A stretch of 64,000 nucleotides of DNA from AWTP1-13 sp050248715 (GCA_050248715.1 JBFWRV010000016.1:29876-93875); one strand, 5' to 3'. Counted from the stretch's first letter, positions 42,308-51,393 are shown. Translations and numbers: made by a program. Notes: generated from the sequence alone by a model not told the origin.

Positions 42308-42532
42308 GGTGTCCTCCCAGACGCGGTTTGTAGCGTTTTGATGCAGTGTCCCGCTGCCACCGCCGCGTTGCAAGCGCGCACTTGATCTGACGCCGCTGCT
42401 GATGGAGTGTTCATGGCCGCTCCTTCGACGGGCTCAGGGCGAGCTGGAGAATAGGCTCAAGACCAGAGCGCGGTCATGTCTTCGGCCCCGTGCTGAGCTT
42501 GCCGGCGCAAGGCGGCCCAACGGAGGAAGTCC

Positions 42533-43309
42533 ATGAGCGGAAAGCGTGTTGCCGTCGTCACCGGCGGATCGAGCGGCATCGGCGAGGCAACCGCGCGGCG
42601 TCTCGCCAAGGACGGTTTTGCAATCGCGATCCTCGACGTGAACCGGGCCGGTGGCGAGGCCGTCGCCAAATCGCTCGGCGGGCACTTCTACCACTGCGAC
42701 GTGGCGGACGCCAAGGCGGTCGATGCCGTTGCCGCGCAAGTGGAGAAGGATGCGGGCCCTGCCGACGTGCTCGTGACCTCGGCCGGACTTATACCAAACA
42801 GTGAGGCCATCATGGACATGGACCTCGACGCGCACGCGCGCATGTGGCGGGTGAACTACGACGGCACGCTGCATGCGTGCCGCTCGTTCGCGCGCGGAAT
42901 GATCGCAAGGAAGCGCGGCGCCATCGTCACGCTGGGCTCCATCAACAGCCGACTGCCCCTGCCGCTCCCCGCCTACAACCCCGGCAAGGCCGCCATCGAG
43001 CGGCTCACCCAGCTGCTCGCGGTCGAGCTCGGCCGGCACGGCATTCGCGTCAACAGCGTCGGCCCCACCTACGTGATGACGCCGCCGCTCAGAGCCAAGG
43101 TCGAGGCCGGCCAGCGCGACCTCGGCAAGATCATGGGCGTGCATGCTTTGCCGAGCCTTCCCGAGCCTGCCGATGTCGCCGATGCCATTGCCTTCCTGTG
43201 CTCTGCCCAAGCCAAGGCCATCACCGGCGTGTTGTTGCCGGTGGATGCGGGCTGGCTGGCCGCAGTCAGCTACCGCACCTACGCCGGCGGAGTGCCGTGG
43301 ACGGAGTGA
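42533..43309 (+). CDS. Short-chain dehydrogenase/reductase
   Basis: The 258-residue protein is a classical SDR: TGGSSGIGEATARRL binds NAD(P), TSAG is the NNAG equivalent, LGSINSRLPLPLPAYNPGKAA holds the catalytic Ser, Tyr and Lys, and VNSVGPTYVMTP is the usual loop. ILDVNRAGG after strand two contains Asp, which favours NAD over NADP. GGAGG precedes ATG 42533. It is divergent from the M24 gene and converges on the SMP-30 gene. The substrate is unknown. Confidence 0.9.
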   Translation: MSGKRVAVVTGGSSGIGEATARRLAKDGFAIAILDVNRAGGEAVAKSLGGHFYHCDVADAKAVDAVAAQVEKDAGPADVLVTSAGLIPNSEAIMDMDLDAHARMWRVNYDGTLHACRSFARGMIARKRGAIVTLGSINSRLPLPLPAYNPGKAAIERLTQLLAVELGRHGIRVNSVGPTYVMTPPLRAKVEAGQRDLGKIMGVHALPSLPEPADVADAIAFLCSAQAKAITGVLLPVDAGWLAAVSYRTYAGGVPWTE

Positions 43310-43351
43310 CGTTCCCTCGCCCCACTCTTCCGTGGAGAGAGGGAATGTCGA

Positions 43352-44563
43352 CTAACCTGGCGCGGCGCCCTGCGTGTTCACGTACACTGCGTACAGCGAT
43401 TGGCTTGCGGCCATGAACAGCCGGTTGCGCTTGGGCCCGCCGAAGCAGACGTTGCCGCAGATCTCCGGCAGGCGGATGCGGCCGAGCAATTTGGCGTCCG
43501 GCGACCAAACGGTGACGCCGCTGTAGCCCACAGCGCGACCGGCATTGCTGGAGCACCACAGATTGCCGTTGACGTCCGCGCGCACGCCGTCGGGGCCGCA
43601 CTTCACGCCGTCGATCATGAAGTCGGTGAACAACTTGCGGTTGGAGAGCTTGTTGTCGGCGCCGACGTCGAACACATACATCTCGCCTTTGCCGCCGGGC
43701 CCCTGGTCGCCAGGCCCCTTGCCGGTGCTGACCACATAGAGCTTCTTGTAGTCGTGCGAGAAGCATAGTCCGTTGGGATCGGGCACCTGGTCCTCGGTCA
43801 CGACCAGATCGACACGCCCACTGGGATCGATACGGTAGCAGTTGGTCGGCAGTTCGCGCTTGGCGGCACCGATCTCGGCGGCTTGCCCCAACCGGTTCTT
43901 CAGTCGCCCCGCGGCGTTGCTCGGCCCACCTGCATCGTCGGGAGCGCCTTCATAGAGCTGACCGCCGTAGGGCGGATCGGTGAACCAGTAGCTGCCGTCG
44001 GGATGCGGGACTACGTCGTTGGGGGAGTTCAGCCGCTTGCCGTCGAAGCGATCGGCCAGCACGGTGACGGAGCCGTCGAGCTCGTAGCGCACCACGCGTC
44101 GTGTCAGATGCTCGCAGGAAAGCTGCCGTCCCTGGAAGTCGAACGTGTTGCCGTTGCTGTTGTTGGAGGGCAGGCGGAAGACGCTGACGCGCCCGTCGTC
44201 CTCCAGCCACCTGAGCTGCCGGTTGTTGGGAATGTCGCTCCACACGAGATAGCGGCCTTGCGCGTTCCAGGCCGGGCCCTCCGACCACAGCGCGCCGGTC
44301 CACAGCCGCTGGATGGGCGCGTTCGGCTGCGCCATGCCGTTGAAGCTCGAATCGACGGCCAGCACGTCTGGGTCCCAGAAGTAAACGTTGGGCGCGCCGT
44401 TCGGCCCGAAGTCGCGCGGCGGCGATGTGACGGTGGACGGCGGCGCCACGGGACCGGTCGGAGACTGCGCACGTGCACCCGTGACACCGAGAGCCAACGC
44501 ACCTGCGCCCAACGTCTGAACGACGTGACGCCTCGACATTTGCTTCGCGGAGTGTTCCGACAT
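43352..44563 (-). CDS. Tat-exported SMP-30/gluconolactonase family protein
   Basis: The 403-residue precursor carries a twin-arginine signal near residues 9-33 (MSRRHVVQTLGAGALALGVTGARA). The mature part is a six-bladed propeller of the SMP-30/gluconolactonase/LRE family: LWTGALWSEGPAWNAQGRYL with the metal Glu, NGNTFDFQGRQLSCEH, LNSPNDVVPHPDGSYWFTDPP with Asn and Asp ligands, and DGVRADVNGNLWCSS. These calcium- or zinc-dependent lactonases act in the periplasm. Export would use the Tat system encoded at 4232-5887. AGGGAG precedes ATG 44563. Confidence 0.9.
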   Translation of the reverse strand: MSEHSAKQMSRRHVVQTLGAGALALGVTGARAQSPTGPVAPPSTVTSPPRDFGPNGAPNVYFWDPDVLAVDSSFNGMAQPNAPIQRLWTGALWSEGPAWNAQGRYLVWSDIPNNRQLRWLEDDGRVSVFRLPSNNSNGNTFDFQGRQLSCEHLTRRVVRYELDGSVTVLADRFDGKRLNSPNDVVPHPDGSYWFTDPPYGGQLYEGAPDDAGGPSNAAGRLKNRLGQAAEIGAAKRELPTNCYRIDPSGRVDLVVTEDQVPDPNGLCFSHDYKKLYVVSTGKGPGDQGPGGKGEMYVFDVGADNKLSNRKLFTDFMIDGVKCGPDGVRADVNGNLWCSSNAGRAVGYSGVTVWSPDAKLLGRIRLPEICGNVCFGGPKRNRLFMAASQSLYAVYVNTQGAAPG

Positions 44564-44750
44564 CGACGCTCTCCCTGGTGATCGTGTTTTTCGGGGGCCC
44601 GCACGCAGGGGATATGACGCGCGCTGAATTTGTCGGAAACGTGCTCGACGGGCGGCGCGCACGACCATCCGCCGTCGGCTTCGCCGGCCGGACAGCGGCC
44701 ATCAGAGGTGAAATGCGAGCTCTGAGAGGTCGGCAGTCTGCGGCGCCAGC

Positions 44751-45836
44751 CTACGAGTTCCGCTTGCCGCCCGCCCTCGCCCGATAGTCGGCGGGGCGCT
44801 CGGGCTCGCCGTTGCTCCAGATGCCGGCCTTGGCGTTGCGCGCTTCGCGCTCGAGGCCCGCGTAGGACGAGAACAGACCGCTCTCGGCGAAGACGTGGCC
44901 TTTGCGCACCAGCTCCGCTCCGATGTCGGCATCGCCGCGCAGGCATGTGGCAAGCTGCCGGCCCGCGCCATCCGTGCCGCTCAGCTTGCAGGTGACGTTG
45001 CGCCCATTGACGAGCCGGCCCAGCGCCGTCTCCGCGGCTGTACCGCAGCGTCGGTTGCCGCCGCATCGCGCCTGAGGCAGCGGCGCCTCCACGCCCGCCA
45101 GCCGGACAGTCGTGTCGCCGATGCGGAGCTGATCGCCCCCGACTGCCCTTGCCCGACCCTCGAGCGGTTTGGCACCGCCGACCAGGGGCAGGTGACTCGT
45201 GACGTCTGCGAGCCTGGTCTTGCTCTTGGTGGCGAACCAGGTCCCCCCCGCCGCCAGGGCCACGGCGGCAACGGCACCCACTGCCATGCCGGGGGAGATG
45301 CCCAGCGATGGCACACGCAGGCCCGTGACGAAAGAGAGGAGCGGCAGGGAAGCCAGCAGCAGGACGACGCCGAGGCCGATCGTCAGCATTGCCTCCGTGT
45401 CGAGCCCGGTGCCACGCGCGCGGCCTATGCCGAGGCCGAGGCCGATAGCGCACAGGAGTGCCACCGGTCCGCCGACATTGGGCCTCTCCAGAAGGCGGAT
45501 GAGCGGACTGGCCGCCAGGGCTATCTTGTCCCCTATCACAGCGCAGGCGACGGCAATCCCTTGGGCAACGCTGATTGCCACGACCACCACCAGGTGCCAC
45601 AGACCCTGGGCCCCGAGCCCGGCCGCACCGAGGCCGGCCCGGGCACCGTCCCACGCCGCCGATCCAGCAGCCTTCGAGCCGGCGACCAGGGCTACGCCGG
45701 CAGCACCTGCCTGCTGGGCGGCGGCATGCCTCGCCTCGCGCATGCGCTGGCGGCGCTGCTCACGCCGCTGCCTGACTTGCGTGCGCACATACTTGTGCCA
45801 CTCGAAGCCGTCGTCGCTCTTGCGCCTGCCGAACAT
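44751..45836 (-). CDS. Membrane protein with C-terminal nuclease-like (SNase) domain
   Basis: The 361-residue protein has a basic N-terminal region, a cluster of transmembrane helices (residues about 75-215) and a C-terminal staphylococcal-nuclease-like domain: DTTVRLAGVEAP, TAAETALGRLVNGRNVTCKL, GRQLATCLRGDADIGAELVRKGHVFAES and AGIWSN. The Arg of VRL and of GRQLA are kept, but the catalytic Glu of the usual D-x-P-E is not (VEAPLPQ), so catalysis is doubtful. Two Cys near QARCGGNRRCG may pair. ATG 45836 follows GGGAGG. It is divergent from the GT4 glycosyltransferase gene. Confidence 0.8.
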   Translation of the reverse strand: MFGRRKSDDGFEWHKYVRTQVRQRREQRRQRMREARHAAAQQAGAAGVALVAGSKAAGSAAWDGARAGLGAAGLGAQGLWHLVVVVAISVAQGIAVACAVIGDKIALAASPLIRLLERPNVGGPVALLCAIGLGLGIGRARGTGLDTEAMLTIGLGVVLLLASLPLLSFVTGLRVPSLGISPGMAVGAVAAVALAAGGTWFATKSKTRLADVTSHLPLVGGAKPLEGRARAVGGDQLRIGDTTVRLAGVEAPLPQARCGGNRRCGTAAETALGRLVNGRNVTCKLSGTDGAGRQLATCLRGDADIGAELVRKGHVFAESGLFSSYAGLEREARNAKAGIWSNGEPERPADYRARAGGKRNS

Positions 45837-46096
45837 GCCTGTCCTCCCGCAAGCGTTCCAACCGCCGGAATCCAAACTGCGTCGCCAATCCCGCGCCGGC
45901 CCGAAGGGAGGGCAAGCTGCTGCCGAATCGTGGCAGGCATGGGACGCCAAAGCCGCCCGCGGATCAATAGTCATCCGCCGTTGTATGCTTATGGCCGGCG
46001 ATGGGCTGCTGCAGAGCTGGAGCTGTGCCGGCCGTTCGACAGGCGGTCTTGCGAGGGATAGGCTTCGGCGGATGTATGCATCGCGGGGGGCGCGCA

Positions 46097-47305
46097 ATGG
46101 GCGATGCTTGGCGCATGGCGGCATGGGGCTCGAAGGGGGAGGTCCAGCCTTTCTCCGAGCTTTGCCGCAAGGTGGTGATCTGCATCACCGAGGACTGGTT
46201 CGCGCTGTCGCACTTCCGTCCCCTCATTGCCGTGCTGCGCGAGGTGGCGCATTCCGTCGTCGTGGTGACGCGATCTTCCGGGCGCTTGCGCGAGATCGAG
46301 GCGCTGGGTGTCCGTACGATCGATTTCGACTTCCGGCGCTCGTCGGCCAATCCGGCGCGTGAGGCATCCTCGGCATGGGCGCTCGCGCGCATCATCGAGG
46401 CCGAGAGCCCCGACGTTGTGCATCTGATTGCCATGAAGCCGGTGGTGCTGGGCGGCCTCGCGCTCAAGCTGGTGCCCAGCTGCCGCGTGGTGGTGCATAT
46501 GACGGGGCTCGGCCTGCTGGGCTTCGGCGACGGGGCAGTGCTCCGATTATATCGCGCCGGCGCACTGCGCCTGCTGGCATCCATGCTGCGCAAGCCGACC
46601 TCCTACCTGCTCGTCGAGAACCCGGATGACCTGGCCGTCCTGCGGCAAGGGGGCGCGGAACCGGGCGCCCGCTTTGCCGTTCTCGGAGGCGCGGGCGTCG
46701 ATCCCGCCGCCTTTCCGCCTTTGCCGCAGCCCACCAATAGGGTGCCGATCGCCGCCTTCGTCGGCCGTATGATCCGCCCCAAGGGCGTCGACGTCCTGAT
46801 GCAGGCGAACGAGTTGCTGAAGCGGCGCGGCGTGGCGCTCGAGATCGAGCTTTGCGGCGGTATCGATGCCGACAACCCAGAAGCCGTCGACAGCCAGTCA
46901 CTCACGCTTTGGTGCGCGGAGCGCAATGTGCGCTGGCTGGGGCACGTACGCGACATTGCGGGCTTGTGGCGCCGCGCCGACATCTTCGTGCTGCCGGCCC
47001 GGTCGCGCGAGGGCATGCCGCGGGCTTTGCTCGAGGCGGCGGCGAGCGCGCGACCCCTGGTCGTCACCAACGTGCCGGGCTGCCGCCACTTCGTGCGCGA
47101 CGGCGTGGAGGGCTTTGTGGTGCCTCCCGAGGACGCCGCCGCCCTTGCGGCAGCGCTCGAGAGCCTGGCGCGCGACCCGGGCATGCGCCAGCGCATGGGC
47201 GAGGCGGCACGGCTGCGATTGCTGCACGGCTTTACGGAGGATCAGGTCAAGCAGTCGCTACGGGCGAGCTATGCGGCCCTGCTGGCGGATGCCGTGGGAT
47301 CATGA
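46097..47305 (+). CDS. Family 4 glycosyltransferase
   Basis: The roughly 402-residue protein is a GT-B fold glycosyltransferase of family GT4: an N-domain with VVICITEDWFALSHFRPLIAVLR and VVHLIAMKPVVLGGLAL, then the nucleotide-sugar domain with AFVGRMIRPKGVDVL and the EGMPRALLEAAASARPLVVTNVPGCRHFV loop carrying the EX7E-like motif. It resembles transferases that extend undecaprenyl-linked glycans. The start is uncertain (ATG 46076, 46097 or 46115); 46097 follows a GGGGGG. Its 3' end overlaps the convergent WecA-like gene by six bases. Confidence 0.88.
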   Translation: MGDAWRMAAWGSKGEVQPFSELCRKVVICITEDWFALSHFRPLIAVLREVAHSVVVVTRSSGRLREIEALGVRTIDFDFRRSSANPAREASSAWALARIIEAESPDVVHLIAMKPVVLGGLALKLVPSCRVVVHMTGLGLLGFGDGAVLRLYRAGALRLLASMLRKPTSYLLVENPDDLAVLRQGGAEPGARFAVLGGAGVDPAAFPPLPQPTNRVPIAAFVGRMIRPKGVDVLMQANELLKRRGVALEIELCGGIDADNPEAVDSQSLTLWCAERNVRWLGHVRDIAGLWRRADIFVLPARSREGMPRALLEAAASARPLVVTNVPGCRHFVRDGVEGFVVPPEDAAALAAALESLARDPGMRQRMGEAARLRLLHGFTEDQVKQSLRASYAALLADAVGS

Positions 47306-48295
47306 CGGGTTGCGCCTGGCAAGATTTTCGAGGTGGGCCAGCAGGCCTGAAACGAGCACGAGGGCACCGATCAGGGCGGCAACAGGGTGCGTCGTGGAGA
47401 TCAGCGCCAGCACCACGAGCGCTGCATTGACCGCGCCCACACGCCGGACGACGCCGGGCGGCGGCGTCCCTGCCAGGACGGCCCGCTGATAGAAATGCTG
47501 CCTGTGCGCCTGCCAGGGTTTCTCCCCCCGTGCTGCACGCATCAGCAGCGTCAGCGTGGCATCGGCAACAAAGTACAGTGGCAGGATCAGGCCGGCGGCC
47601 CACAACCCGCGCAAGGCGAGGTCCAGCATCACCCAGCCCAGCACGAAGCCCAGGGGGATCGAGCCGGCATCGCCCATGAAGACTTTTGCGGGATGCCAGT
47701 TCCAGGCGAGATAGCCCGCTGTCGCGGCCGCGACGACCAGGACGAGCCGCCAGAGCCCGCCATCGAGTCCCGCGAACGCTATGAGCGCCAGATAGCCGAG
47801 ACCGACGGCGAGGGCTTCGCTCCCGGCCAGCCCGTCGATGCCGTCCATGAAGTTGAAGAGGTTGATGAACCACAACCAGGCCAGCCCTTCGAGCAGGCGC
47901 TCGGCCGACAGCGGCACGAAGGGCAGCACGCGAGCCTCCGCAGGCAGCCAGGCCAGGCACAAAGCCACCGCGGTGGCCTGCGCCGCGAGGCGGACGGCGG
48001 CAGGGAGCCCGCGCCGATCGTCGATCCATGACAACGCACCGAGCCCGCCAAGGCAGGCAAGCAGCGTCAGGTGCGGGCCGAAGGCATCATTCTGCCACCA
48101 CGGCGATAGAACGAGGATGGTAGCGACGATCGCGACGCCGGCGCCGACCGGGACGGGCACCGTGTGCATACTGCGCGGATTGGGAGCCTCGAGCTTCCGC
48201 GCGGTCTGCATCGCACGCGCGTAGAGGGCGACCAGGCACCAGCTCAATGCAACCGCGGCCGCCGCAACCAGCAGGATCGAGGAGGAAAAGCGCAT
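47300..48295 (-). CDS. WecA/MraY-like undecaprenyl-phosphate sugar-phosphate transferase
   Basis: The 331-residue polytopic protein belongs to the UDP-sugar:polyprenyl-phosphate transferase family. Signatures are the Mg-binding DDRRGL, the NLFNFMDGIDGLAGSEA loop, VFMGDAGSIPLGF and the cytoplasmic HRQHFYQRAV motif. These enzymes start O-antigen, enterobacterial-common-antigen-like or other envelope glycans by loading a sugar phosphate on the lipid carrier. It follows a membrane-anchored unknown gene by 11 bp and partners logically with the convergent GT4 gene. Confidence 0.92.
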   Translation of the reverse strand: MRFSSSILLVAAAAVALSWCLVALYARAMQTARKLEAPNPRSMHTVPVPVGAGVAIVATILVLSPWWQNDAFGPHLTLLACLGGLGALSWIDDRRGLPAAVRLAAQATAVALCLAWLPAEARVLPFVPLSAERLLEGLAWLWFINLFNFMDGIDGLAGSEALAVGLGYLALIAFAGLDGGLWRLVLVVAAATAGYLAWNWHPAKVFMGDAGSIPLGFVLGWVMLDLALRGLWAAGLILPLYFVADATLTLLMRAARGEKPWQAHRQHFYQRAVLAGTPPPGVVRRVGAVNAALVVLALISTTHPVAALIGALVLVSGLLAHLENLARRNPS

Positions 48296-48306
48296 GCGTT
48301 TTGCGC

Positions 48307-49350
48307 TCAGGCCTGCGGCCGGCTCTCCCTGAACCGCGCGATCGCCGGCCAGGCGCAGCCGGCGATGACCTCGGCGAGGCCATGGATCGTCATGCCCTCC
48401 ACGGGAATGCGGCGTCGGCGGCCGAGATCGGCGAGATGCGGCTCGCGGACGCCTACGGCAACCTCCATCTCGTGCGGCAGCCGCTCGATATGCATGCGGG
48501 CGACATCATCGCCGTTGACCTCGATGGACAGCATCATGCGATGGCGGCGCATCTCCTGCACCCATGCCGGAGGCGCGAGGACCACGAGCTGGGCTCCAGC
48601 CTGCGCCAGCGCCCCGTTTGTCGCCTTCAGTGCGGATGCCACCAGCGAATCCACGCCGGCCCAGGCTTCCTCGCTGGCCTCCGCCTCGCTGTCGCGCGAA
48701 CGGCGAGTCGCGTAGGCGACTGTGGGCTTCAGACACAGGGAGAAGAGCTCGCTGGCACGGGCTGCGGTCATGCCGTCGGCCGGCACTTCGGCCATGGCGT
48801 TGATCATCGCGCAGTCTTCCTTGTGCGCCTTGACGACGGCGCGCAGTTGCCCCTCCGAGGTGAGCTCCAGCCTCAACCAACCGAGGCTCTCGCCGTCGAG
48901 CAGGAGGCGGCGATAGGCGCCGTACCCCTTGTTCCGGTAACTCCAGGAAGGGTCGCCCGGCGTGTTGACCACCAGGCGCGCGGACGCCAGCGCTGCATTG
49001 GTGTTGTCGACGCTGGCGGCAATGGCCGGTTGCAGGACGGCCCACTGCTGTTCGAGCGTGGGGGGTGCCGGTGGACTCTCCCACCCAGGTGCCTCGGTGT
49101 CCGGTGTCCGTTGGAGCGGCGTCGACAGAGGCGCCTGCGGATTGTCGGCAAGCAGCACTGCACGCGCGCGCGACTCCACGTCGGAGCCGCGTGCAATCGT
49201 GATCTCGATCTCGGGGTCGGCCTGAAGCTGCGCTTCGCGCTGTGAGACGAAGGCCCGCCGCCGCCGCTTGCGCAGGTCCAGCCAAATGATGCTGGCGCCG
49301 GCGCCGATCAGGATGCCGCTGGCAATCAAGGTGGCTGCGGTCTTGATCAC
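48307..49350 (-). CDS. Membrane-anchored unknown protein
   Basis: I do not recognise this 347-residue protein. It has one N-terminal anchor helix (AATLIASGILIGAGASIIWLDL) followed by a very basic KRRRRAF stop-transfer, a Pro-rich linker (APPTLEQQ) and a mixed alpha/beta domain with WSYRNKGYGAYRRLLLDGESLGWLRLEL, FSLCLKPTVAYATRRSR and IPVEGMTIHGLAEVIAG. The gene precedes the WecA-like gene by 11 bp, so they share a transcript and perhaps a role in envelope glycan assembly. Its domain most likely faces the cytoplasm by the positive-inside rule. Confidence 0.75.
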   Translation of the reverse strand: MIKTAATLIASGILIGAGASIIWLDLRKRRRRAFVSQREAQLQADPEIEITIARGSDVESRARAVLLADNPQAPLSTPLQRTPDTEAPGWESPPAPPTLEQQWAVLQPAIAASVDNTNAALASARLVVNTPGDPSWSYRNKGYGAYRRLLLDGESLGWLRLELTSEGQLRAVVKAHKEDCAMINAMAEVPADGMTAARASELFSLCLKPTVAYATRRSRDSEAEASEEAWAGVDSLVASALKATNGALAQAGAQLVVLAPPAWVQEMRRHRMMLSIEVNGDDVARMHIERLPHEMEVAVGVREPHLADLGRRRRIPVEGMTIHGLAEVIAGCAWPAIARFRESRPQA

Positions 49351-49527
49351 GGACGATGCTCCATCGGAGCGGAACCTGGGGCGGAGCGAGCCGCCGCCTG
49401 TACGGTCCCATCGCGGCCAAGCCCATCTGCAACTTGTCCGACGCTTCGCATTCTGCCTGAGTTTCCGCGGGTCTTCACGGCCTTTCCTGCATGAAGCTGC
49501 CTCCGGGCGACGAAAATGCGGCAGCGG

Positions 49528-50277
49528 TCAGCGAGCCGACCACACGAGCCCGATACCCGATATCAGCAGCAGGGCCAGCACGATGCGCTCGAAGCTCATA
49601 TCGTCGACGCGTCGGTACAGCATCACGCCCAGCCGTGCGCCGAGGAATGTGCCGGGCAAGGCCACGGCGAATGTCGCAAGCAAGGACATCCCGATAAGGC
49701 CGCGCATGAGGCTCACCACCAGGGTCGCCGTGAGGACGATCATGTTGAACACCTGGAGGGACGCGCGCCGCTGCTCCTTCGACCAGCCCTTGAGCGTTGC
49801 CCATACGATCGGCAGGACGCCGGAAAGGCCGGCGATGCCGCCCAGAACCCCGCCACCGATGCCGATCGCTGCCTCCGCCTTGGCCCCACCGCCGGCGACC
49901 CGCACGCGGCCCGCCGCGAACAGCATGAAGGCGCAGTAGCCGACCAGCAGCAGTCCGACGGTGAGCTTGAACGCTCCGAGGCTGATCCGGGACAACAGCC
50001 AGACACCGATCGGCACGCCAATGAGGCCGGCAATTGTCATGGGCGCCATGCGCCGCCAGTTGAAGGCGCGCCAGAGCGTCGGCAGCGTATAGACGTGGCC
50101 GCCGACGGAAGCCGCAGAGACGAGCTGAGCCGCCAGCATGGGCTCCAGCACCTGCAACCAGAGCGGAAGTGCAGTCATTCCGGTGCCGAAGCCCGTCAAC
50201 CCATTGACAAAGCCCCCAATAAGCGAGCCTGCGAGAATGAAGCCCCACGTCTGCCAGTCTTCCAGAAGCCCACCCAT
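49528..50277 (-). CDS. TauE/SafE family permease
   Basis: The 249-residue protein has eight hydrophobic helices in two halves, each opening with a Gly-rich segment: AGSLIGGFVNGLTGFGTGMTALPLW and AIGIGGGVLGGIAGLSGVLPIVW. That is the internal repeat of TauE/SafE exporters, which move sulfonates, sulfite or other anions across the inner membrane. ATG 50277 starts just before the first helix; the long upstream open frame is not credible. The hsp20 promoter lies on the other strand immediately upstream. Substrate is unknown. Confidence 0.88.
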   Translation of the reverse strand: MGGLLEDWQTWGFILAGSLIGGFVNGLTGFGTGMTALPLWLQVLEPMLAAQLVSAASVGGHVYTLPTLWRAFNWRRMAPMTIAGLIGVPIGVWLLSRISLGAFKLTVGLLLVGYCAFMLFAAGRVRVAGGGAKAEAAIGIGGGVLGGIAGLSGVLPIVWATLKGWSKEQRRASLQVFNMIVLTATLVVSLMRGLIGMSLLATFAVALPGTFLGARLGVMLYRRVDDMSFERIVLALLLISGIGLVWSAR

Positions 50278-50304
50278 TCCAAGGAACGCCCCCAGTGTCG
50301 ATTT

Positions 50305-50333
50305 CTTGAAGTTATCCCACCGAACACCATATT
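50305..50333 (+). promoter_or_regulatory. RpoH (sigma-32)-like promoter of hsp20
   Basis: CTTGAA at 50305-50310 and CCATATT at 50327-50333 are separated by 16 bases. This fits the alphaproteobacterial heat-shock sigma consensus (CTTGAA, then CCTATNT-like). It lies 110-140 bases before the Hsp20 start, leaving a leader of about 105 nt that could fold over the ribosome site. Confidence 0.65.
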
Positions 50334-50443
50334 CTGGGGGCGAACACAACCAGCGCCCGACGAGGGGCTGGGGCGCGGAGGCCGGGGCCGGCTCCGCTGG
50401 GCCGGTGTTCAGAGACCAAGGCCGCTTCGAGGAGGGCTTTGCA

Positions 50444-50896
50444 ATGTCGCGAATGTCGTTGCTTTCTAGTCCTCTGCTCCTGGGCTTCGAGGAAATGGAG
50501 CGGCTCATCGACCGCGTGGGCAAGAGCGGCGATGGCTATCCACCCTACAACATCGAGCGGATTTCGGCGGGCGAGGCGACCGCCAACGGTGCGGGTCAGG
50601 AGTCCTTCGACCGGCTGCGCATCACGCTGGCTGTTGCGGGGTTCAGGCGCGAGCAGCTGGAGATCACCCTGGAAGACAATCAGCTGGTCATTCGCGGCCG
50701 CCAAGAAGAGGACAAGGCCCGCCAGTACATTCATCGCGGCATCGCCGCGCGCCAGTTCAGCCGCTCGTTCGTGCTGGCCGAGGGCATCGAAGTGAAGTCG
50801 GCCGACCTCAAGGATGGCCTGCTTTCGATCGATCTGGTGCGGCGCGAGCCGGAACGTTTGGTCCGCAAAGTCGACATTCGTCAGTCCGGACCGTGA
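50444..50896 (+). CDS. Hsp20/alpha-crystallin small heat-shock protein
   Basis: The 150-residue chaperone has an N-terminal variable region (PLLLGFEEMERLIDRVGKSGDGYPPYNIER), the alpha-crystallin domain (RITLAVAGFRREQLEITLEDNQLVIRGRQ, then IAARQFSRSFVLAEGIEVKSADLKDGLLSIDL) and a short tail. It holds unfolded proteins for refolding. AGGAGGG lies before ATG 50444, which is chosen over the long upstream frame. The next gene is DUF1150, its usual alphaproteobacterial neighbour, and an RpoH-like promoter precedes it. Confidence 0.95.
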   Translation: MSRMSLLSSPLLLGFEEMERLIDRVGKSGDGYPPYNIERISAGEATANGAGQESFDRLRITLAVAGFRREQLEITLEDNQLVIRGRQEEDKARQYIHRGIAARQFSRSFVLAEGIEVKSADLKDGLLSIDLVRREPERLVRKVDIRQSGP

Positions 50897-51024
50897 GTCC
50901 TTCCGGTAACAGCGCGCAGAACCGAATCGCGGGAAGATAGGGTGATGCGTTGAGCAGTTGGGGCAAGCGCCGGGTCGGCGCAGGCCTCTCCCTGGGGCAA
51001 TGTCCCCCAAAAGGAGTGAGCGTC

Positions 51025-51318
51025 GTGGAAAAGACCAACAGCAAGGCTGGCAGGGGCCGCAAGGCGAAGCCTTCGGTTCTTCCCATCATGAGCATGAGCG
51101 AGCTCGCCAAGCTCGGCGGCGGCAAGATCGCCTATATCCGGGTGATGACCTCCGACCAAGCCAAGGAGATGTTTCCGGCCGTGGAAGGCATTCCCGCCGA
51201 CATCGATCTCTTCGCGCTGCATGCTGCCGACGGAACGCCGCTGGCGCTGACGGACAGCCGCCAGGCGGCCATGGGCCATGCCATGGGCGACGAGCTGGAG
51301 GTTGCCAGCCTGCACTGA
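51025..51318 (+). CDS. DUF1150 family protein
   Basis: The 97-residue protein matches DUF1150: MSELAKLGGGKIAYIRVMTS, AKEMFPAVEGIPADIDLFALHAADGTPLALTDSRQAA, and ELEVASLH at the end. Members sit next to Hsp20 genes in most Rhizobiales, so a role in the heat-shock response is inferred from context only. The start is GTG 51025 because AAAAGGAG lies eight bases upstream. An intrinsic terminator 43 bases after the stop ends the hsp20-DUF1150 operon. Confidence 0.92.
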   Translation: MEKTNSKAGRGRKAKPSVLPIMSMSELAKLGGGKIAYIRVMTSDQAKEMFPAVEGIPADIDLFALHAADGTPLALTDSRQAAMGHAMGDELEVASLH

Positions 51319-51360
51319 TGTGCACGGCAAGAACGCGCCCCACCCATCGGAATTCTGCGA

Positions 51361-51393
51361 ACGCCCCGGCTGCTGGCCGGGGCGTTTTCGTTT
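51361..51393 (+). terminator. Intrinsic terminator of hsp20-DUF1150
   Basis: A nine-base stem (ACGCCCCGG with CCGGGGCGT) closes a seven-base loop and is followed by TTTCGTTT. It lies 43 bases past the DUF1150 stop codon. Confidence 0.92.

Noticed and set aside
41171..42385. Long plus-strand frame opposite the M24 hydrolase gene
   Set aside because: It mirrors the third codon positions of the real minus-strand gene and shows no protein family.
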